DNA of 64,000 bases from Axinella damicornis (Eukaryota > Porifera > Demospongiae > Axinellida > Axinellidae), in the NCBI GenBank assembly GCA_963931865.1, contig OZ007507.1, positions 14,008,450 through 14,072,449 of the forward strand, given 5' to 3'. A model generated the notes under the pieces. That model was not told the DNA's origin. It did not search any database and worked only from the letters and a program-made list of their open reading frames with translations. Positions within the stretch are counted from its first letter, which is position 1. Each line of letters opens with the position of its first letter. Made by a program: the position numbers and the translations under genes. This document shows, piece after piece, positions 58,105-64,000 of the stretch.

Positions 58105-60720
58105 TCGCTGCAGAGCTTGCAGGCATGATAAATTAATTGCGAGACCCCATGCATAGGTAGTCGAACACCTGCACATGCACATGTCTCCTGTTGTCACAAG
58201 TTAAATATCCTTCTGTGGGCATGCCATTCATGATAATGTGAATAACAGTATAGTTACGGCATGCAGAGAAGGCATGCATGCAATGAATATATACTGTATA
58301 CTAGGCACCTGCACACCTTTCTCTACACATGTTGTAGTCAATTCATACATGTGATTACGTCCCCAGGCCTTTCAAACTGGAGGTGTATAAGGCCTGGTAA
58401 CGAGGCTAAGTGTTTGGTTGGTGGCAAAAACATAAACATTCAGTCCATGCCAATTTGTACACCTTGTACCTAGCACAAAATCTGTGCTGACTCCGACCTA
58501 TTTAGGCAGAGCACTTAATTATCTGCATTTTCCTAATCCGTGGGTATATACTGCAGGAATCTAATTCTAACTACTGAACGTTTGAAAGCTGCACATGATT
58601 AAAACTATTCCAATTTAAGTGACCGCGGCGGTAAACAAGAGACTTGGACGTTCAAGACGGTGAGTGTAAGTGTGAGAATCGGTTGAAGTACGAACGAGAA
58701 CAAAGCGGTCTTGCTATGTCTACGGCCCCCCTGCCTCCAGTGTTCAGGCTCTGTTCCTGCATAGCTAGATTATTATACTTCGAAAGTATTAGCGTGACGC
58801 TTACTGCCGCGGACATACCTGAGTGAGCTGTTGGTTCTCTTTTGGCATCGCTATCGGGAAAGTGCCTGGAACAAGCTCGCGACTACGACCTCAGCTGCCT
58901 CGCATCCATCCAAAACACGCTGAACCATCTCGGTCTCCTGCCTGGATCGCTTGGAAATCGCTGGAAGAAGGCGCTCGGATCCTGGCTTGGATTATTGCCA
59001 CAACATGTTACAGGTACTACATACTGCGTTGTTCTCGTTCGTACTTCAACCGATTCTCACTCTTTGCACACCGTCTTTATATACCGCCAGGTCTCTTGTC
59101 AAACACCACAGTCACATGAACTGTGTAATCGGTATGGTTTTAGTCACGCGCAGGTTTCAAACCGCCCCCTTGCCAATTTTGCCATTCAATGCAATACTGC
59201 GTGGCTATAAAAGAGCAACCGGATGTGACGTCACGTCAATCAAATTCCTTCGCTCTTGTGTGCAACTGGCTTATTGCATGGATCATGCATGTGTATTATT
59301 AGCATAAGTAGCTTACCAGGAATCAGTGTAATTACATGTATAGTACGGCATATATAAAGCTACAGCAAATTAACAATTGCACCTGTGTTTGCATCAATCA
59401 AGCCAATCTCCATATGCAGTAATAGTAAACATGTATGTATACCTACACACACCAGCCATTAATTACATAGCTAGCTGGATGTCCACCGCCTCATGATCAT
59501 CTGCACCTAAAAAGAGCAGCTGCATGTGTGCATGTGCATAGAATGACAATGCACAACTCCATGCACAGCTACATGCTCTATACGGCACAGAACATGCAGA
59601 CTGGATACGTGTCCAGTGAGTCATATCGGAAATTTTCCCACTTTTCTGACGCAAGCACTTAGCCTCGTTCCCAGGTGCTCGGTAATTGGGCGCCTTGGAA
59701 TGAGGCTAGCAAGCACTGTAAGCTATAGTGCTTGCAACATTATTAGCAGTTGCTATAGTTACACTGCTTGAGCACAGCAAATGAATAGTTGAGTCTCAAC
59801 CATATTCATGCCTCAATCTCTTGACCCCATGCAGTCATACTCCTGCACATGCACCTTTCTCCAGAAGTAGAGAATTTACAGTTTGATTAATTCAGCAAAA
59901 CAACATCAACTATGCATGCAGGTGTATGACTACTTTGGGATCTCAACTGTTATGCCTCAAGCTTTGCAGTAGCAATAACAACTAAGGCTACATAGCACAG
60001 TGCAGTAGTCAACTGTTAAAAGTAGTATAATCCATCATGCAGAGGAAGCCATTTTGAAGAGGTCTGCTGTATATGGTCTTGCATCATTTTGGCATGGTCA
60101 AGTTCCCTTGGTGATTTCTTATCCCAAGTATAATTGGACTGTGAATCTATAGTATGTCCCAGGTTTTAGCTCATACAATTACCTTGAGAGACATCAAACA
60201 GCATGGGGGACATGTTTCTTCAGGATGTCGTTAACTTTAACTGTGGTGATTATTTCCAGGGTAATAAATTAAACATTATGCTTCACACTATGCATGCCTT
60301 GTGTGAAACCTTTTATATTTCCTGGGTGGCTGCATAACTGACTTTTACTACCTGCCTACAGAAGCTTGCCTTCAACAATATTCATTAATGAAGGAAAGTA
60401 GCTGTGAAAAACAATAATATTAACCGTCAGTTTACATGTAACATGCAATCATATAGTGCATGTGGAGTGGAGCAGAATGGAATGGAGACCAACAGAGTGG
60501 AATGGACTCCATTTGACAGAAGTGAGTGGGATATAATGGAGATTGGAAAGCATGGTGAATAAGGGCAATGAAATACCAATGAAGCCATGAGAGAAACATG
60601 GATGTGTGATTTGTTAGCAGTCCACCTTTCTATATAACAGCTGTATATAAGGACATGAAGCGTTGGAACTGGTAGCTGTTTGAGAAAAGACGGGTCTACC
60701 ATTGGATCTCACCTTCAAGT
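58105..60720. repeat. Unit 1 of a long non-coding tandem duplication
   Basis: Blocks in this unit recur in the same order in 60813-62935. Examples: gcagagcttgcaggca (58109 and 60817), gtgtattattagcataagt (59290 and 61450), cagtgagtcatatcggaaat (59612 and 61937) and cttgccttcaacaatattc (60364 and 62588). Two hairpin fragments of the tagcctcgtt family (58361-58408, 59660-59708) are inserted. A CG-richer open stretch at 58640-59020 encodes LSCLASIQNTLNHLGLLPG and ends in a donor-like gtactac; it might be an exon of an unknown gene. Confidence 0.65.
60620..60702 (-). pseudogene. Possible SAP-like N-terminal remnant (copy 2)
   Basis: MVDPSFLKQLPVPTLHVL is read from an ATG at 60702, followed by YSCYIERWTANKSH. 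The pattern LxxLPVPTLxxxLxxxxIxxxGNK would suit a SAP helix pair. The remainder has no recognisable domain. Compare 12654. Confidence 0.25.
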
Positions 60721-60812
60721 TAAACTTATTATTTCTGCTGTGAGTTACTGTTGGTATTAACAGGCAACTTGGGTTCAGCGGCAAGATAAATAGCTAATAA
60801 TAATTATTACAG

Positions 60813-62935
60813 TGACTGCAGAGCTTGCTGGCACGAAAGATGAATATATAGTGGGACCCCATGCGTAGGTAGTCGGACTCCTGTGCATGCACCTGTCTCC
60901 AGTTGTTTATATCCTTCTATGGGCATGACATTCATAATAGTGTGAATATCAATAGCAGCATAGCAACTGTTGGCATAGCTATACAGGTATCTAGACTAGA
61001 AACCCCATAGGTGGCCAGTTACATCTGGACACCTACACACCTGTCTTCATCATGAATCCATGATTAAATAATGTGATTACGCTCAATCAACATTATAAGC
61101 AGTAAGTGTTTGGGTGTTGGCAGAACAAAAACCAAATATGTATAGCCACTATAGACCCTAAACTTATGATCAGCTAAGCTTCATACCCAGGCTATAGCTT
61201 CCAGTATAGAAGGCTATAAACGGCTAGCGGCTAGACTGGAGGTATACCAGTGCATATAATACAGACTCATTCCAATTTGTACACCATCGACATAGCTATC
61301 ACTCCTCTGCATTATCCTAATCTGATCCAAAAGAGTGGGTGCTATATCTATAATGAAACATAAACACCTCAACTAGAACACCCCATATTAACAGCGTGGC
61401 TACTGCAGGAGTCTATTTTCACAGAACTATACCTGCATTTGGTCATGCATGTGTATTATTAGCATAAGTGCCCTACCAGGGATCAGCGTAGTTTCATGCA
61501 ATTGTTATAGATTTGAGGCATATATACTGCCATATAGCTGCAACAAATAAACATGCAATTGAAACTGCATAGGTAGTCAGACACTAGTCTCGTTCCAGGC
61601 TGTTGTGCGGGAGCCTTGGACAAGGCTGCATAAAGTAAAGTTAATTGTAACTGTATACTCTATAACTGCATGGAAACATGTGTGCAGGTGTCTGACTATG
61701 CATTCAGAATAGTAATATATATAGCTACACGTAATCATGTGCATATGGAGAATTGGTTAGGAAAAGATGACCAATGACTCCATATGCGCCTAGAAACACC
61801 TATAGAACAGCCAAACATGTATACAGACAAAGCTATATTAGTTATACCTGGATGTTCCACCAGCTCATGATCATCTTCACATACAAGGAGCAGCTGTGTA
61901 CAAGTAGCCAAACTGGAAGCCAACTATGATACCCGTCCAGTGAGTCCTATCGGAAATTTTCTGACTTTCATTTGAGAATAAGCTATACTTTATTAGCAGT
62001 TGCCATAGTTACTGCAGTGCAGTGCTTGAGACACGCAGCAAATGAATAGCTGAGTCTTGACTATTCATACCTCAAACTCTGACCCCAAACAGTCTGCAAA
62101 ACAAACTATGGTGTGAATATCAATAATGGCTATGTGTGCAGGTGTACGACTACTTTTGGGATATGGGCTATGTTTTGCCTTTGCGTAGCTATAGCAACTG
62201 TTGAAGGCTATATTATAATAGCACAGTGCAGTTGTAGTAAACTGTTTTGAAGATGTCTGATGGTCAAGTTCTCTTGGTGTTTTATTACCCCAAGTATATA
62301 AGCACTGGACTGTGGATCTATATAGTATGTTCCAGGTTTAGCTCATGCAACTATGGGACAGGGATGTTGTTTCTTTTGCCTTCATGCAGGGTACATGTAC
62401 ACTCAGCCCACCCTAAGAATTAAGGTTAATAACTTGTGTCCATCGGAGGAGACATCAAACAGTCATGTATATGGAGGGGCCTGTTTACAAAGGCTCTGAT
62501 TTCTTTAAGATCTCATGTGTGAAACCTCTCCAGGCTGCATAACTTCCTTCTCATTTTTTAATTGGCTTTTACTTCCTGCTTACAGAAGCTTGCCTTCAAC
62601 AATATTCGTTAATGAAGGAAAGAAGCTATGAATAATAACACACATCTGAACACTAAGTTGCTAGGCAGCACTAATTATTAACTCGATCAGCCATTATTCT
62701 TGCCATTGCATCATGTATAAGTGTGTGCACACACCACACCAGATGACAAGCAAGAATATGCTGTTTTGCTTGGAATATACTGTGCAATCAGAGTGTGGAG
62801 TGGAGCAGAATGGAATGGAGACCAAATTTTGCAATTGGCTGAAGTGAGTGGAATGTATTGGAGAGCATGCTGAACAAGGACAAGCAAAAGTGGAATACCA
62901 TGGAAAAGATAGGATAGCCTTAGGTAATGACGATT
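60813..62935. repeat. Unit 2 of the long tandem duplication
   Basis: It is collinear with unit 1 but shifted by 2.2-2.7 kb, with many indels, so the event is old. No coding gene is recognised. The minus-strand SAP-like start seen at 60702 in unit 1 is not preserved here, though the neighbouring gtggagtggagcagaatgga block is (60467 and 62796). Confidence 0.65.
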
Positions 62936-62997
62936 GGGCCAAGTAGGAAGTATGATAAACATCTCTATCAATAAACTTATACTGTACACAAATTGAT

Positions 62998-63120
62998 GGG
63001 GGGGGGGGGGGGAGGGAGGGAGGGAGGGAGGGAGGGAGGGAGGGAGGGAGGGAGGGAGGGAGGGATCGAGGGAGGGATTGGAGGGGTGGAGGGAGGGATG
63101 GAAGGGAGGATGTGTGGAGT
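62998..63120. repeat. G15 followed by (GGGA)n
   Basis: Fifteen G, then about thirteen units of aggg, then degenerate purine-rich copies to about 63120. On the minus strand this yields a Pro/Ser frame without meaning. Confidence 0.9.
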
Positions 63121-63439
63121 GAAGAAGGCCAGGAGGGAGTAGCTAGGTGTTTGTGAATGTATGATGTATATATAGATATAGGCATTGGTTGTTACGATGT
63201 AGCTATGCGAACTGCTAAAAAATTTACTGCAATTTTGCATGAATTCCCTCTACTTATAAGTTTAGATTCTACGAACCTGTAACTACCGAAACATATACAT
63301 GAATGACAGCATCGCTGATGGACAGTGAATTGTCACAATATTTGTGTGAGACACTGGCAACAGAGACAGTGGCATCATCACCGCCTACGTGAACGTTATG
63401 GATCGGAACGACACATATAGTGGACTCATGATCAGTGAC

Positions 63440-63900
63440 TGTGTTTATTGAAAATGGTCCAAGCATTGTCATACAAGTTATGGACGAGGAGAGAAACAAC
63501 ATACCCAGCATGGATGTGAATCTCTCCGTGGAAATCTTGATCAAGAAGGGACAATCTTTCCCCAAACACCAAGTTTGTAAATGAGAAACTTCAATCCACA
63601 TTGAAATCAATGACCGGCCTGAAGTGTATGTCCAAGCAATGCAGAGTGTGTTCTACAAAAATAATGCACTTGAGCCAACACACTTCAAGCAATCTTACGA
63701 GACAAGTGCTTGTTATACAGGATATTGGATGCTGTTGTTGGTAAACAATGACGGACAATTAATACAGACTGAGCCAATCAATGACAATGCCCCAAGGATC
63801 ACTATCAATACCTTCCTCAGCTTTTCGGAGGATTGCCGAGACAATGTTCAAAAGACAAGTAGTCGGAGAGACACGAGAGCAGCTGGCAGGTGATGGAATT
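63440..63900 (+). pseudogene. Cadherin-like extracellular fragment, interrupted
   Basis: One frame reads VFIENGPSIVIQVMDEERNN and SMDVNLSVEILIKKGQ, then a TGA at 63582-63584, then SIHIEINDRPEVYVQAM and on to TEPINDNAPRITINTF. INDNAP and INDRPEV are calcium-binding linker motifs of cadherin repeats. The cysteine-containing part between is not typical, and the frame is lost after about 63830. A second frame continues to a gtgagtac donor at 63942, so exon structure may persist. The window ends here. Confidence 0.4.
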
Positions 63901-64000
63901 CATAAGAGGACAGCCTACAACCTCGTGGAAGAGGATTCCATGGTGAGTACATGTTCATTGAAACCTCCGATTGTTGATTCCATAATAGGGACGCAATAAT

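Overview
The window looks like nuclear DNA of an early-branching animal, most likely a sponge. This is an inference from gene content, not a proof. Genes are split by short GT-AG introns. The products are animal signalling and innate-defence types: Ig/FN3/CCP membrane receptors, a Death-domain protein joined to a P-loop GTPase, an ankyrin-Roc-COR protein, a STAND NTPase, and two HELZ-family RNA helicases. The sequence between genes is full of short inverted-repeat elements. There are no operons and no bacterial signals. A gap of exactly 200 N at 41129-41328 shows it is a scaffold.

Layout. 1-4250: repeats only, including a 567-bp TIR element, a 359-bp foldback-type element and a 1.2-kb hAT-like non-autonomous element. 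4251-7031 (-): a HELZ-type SF1 helicase, five exons in agreeing phases. 7032-13087: mostly non-coding, with several hairpin elements, a perfect 75-bp palindrome and a 96-bp tandem repeat. 13088-18340 (+) and 26300-22292 (-): two paralogous receptor genes arranged tail to tail, with identical domain order and intron phases. A decayed MFS transporter lies between them. 26974-28670: a KDZ-type transposase remnant held between two inverted arrays of a 10-bp satellite. 28708-29650, 36512-37672 and 39708-40687 (+): three related GTPases, of which only the middle one is open. It probably forms one gene with the Death-domain exons at 32610-34283. 41021-41128: reverse-transcriptase fragment against the gap. 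42290-46360 (-): a second, damaged helicase of HELZ2 type. 47172-48327 (-): STAND NTPase. 48769-53645 (-): ankyrin-Roc-COR-Death-like protein of about 1,600 residues. 53646-64000: almost entirely repeats, including a tandem duplication of more than 2 kb, with a broken cadherin-like fragment at the right edge.

How the genes fit together. From family knowledge, HELZ/HELZ2 helicases, Death-domain adaptors, STAND NTPases and AIG1/IRG-like GTPases all recur in animal innate immunity. The two receptors carry paired tyrosine motifs in their tails. The neighbourhood may therefore be an innate-defence cluster with high turnover: intact and broken copies lie side by side among active-looking repeats. 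This functional reading is inference. Exon chains were built by eye from splice sites and reading phase and have no transcript support.
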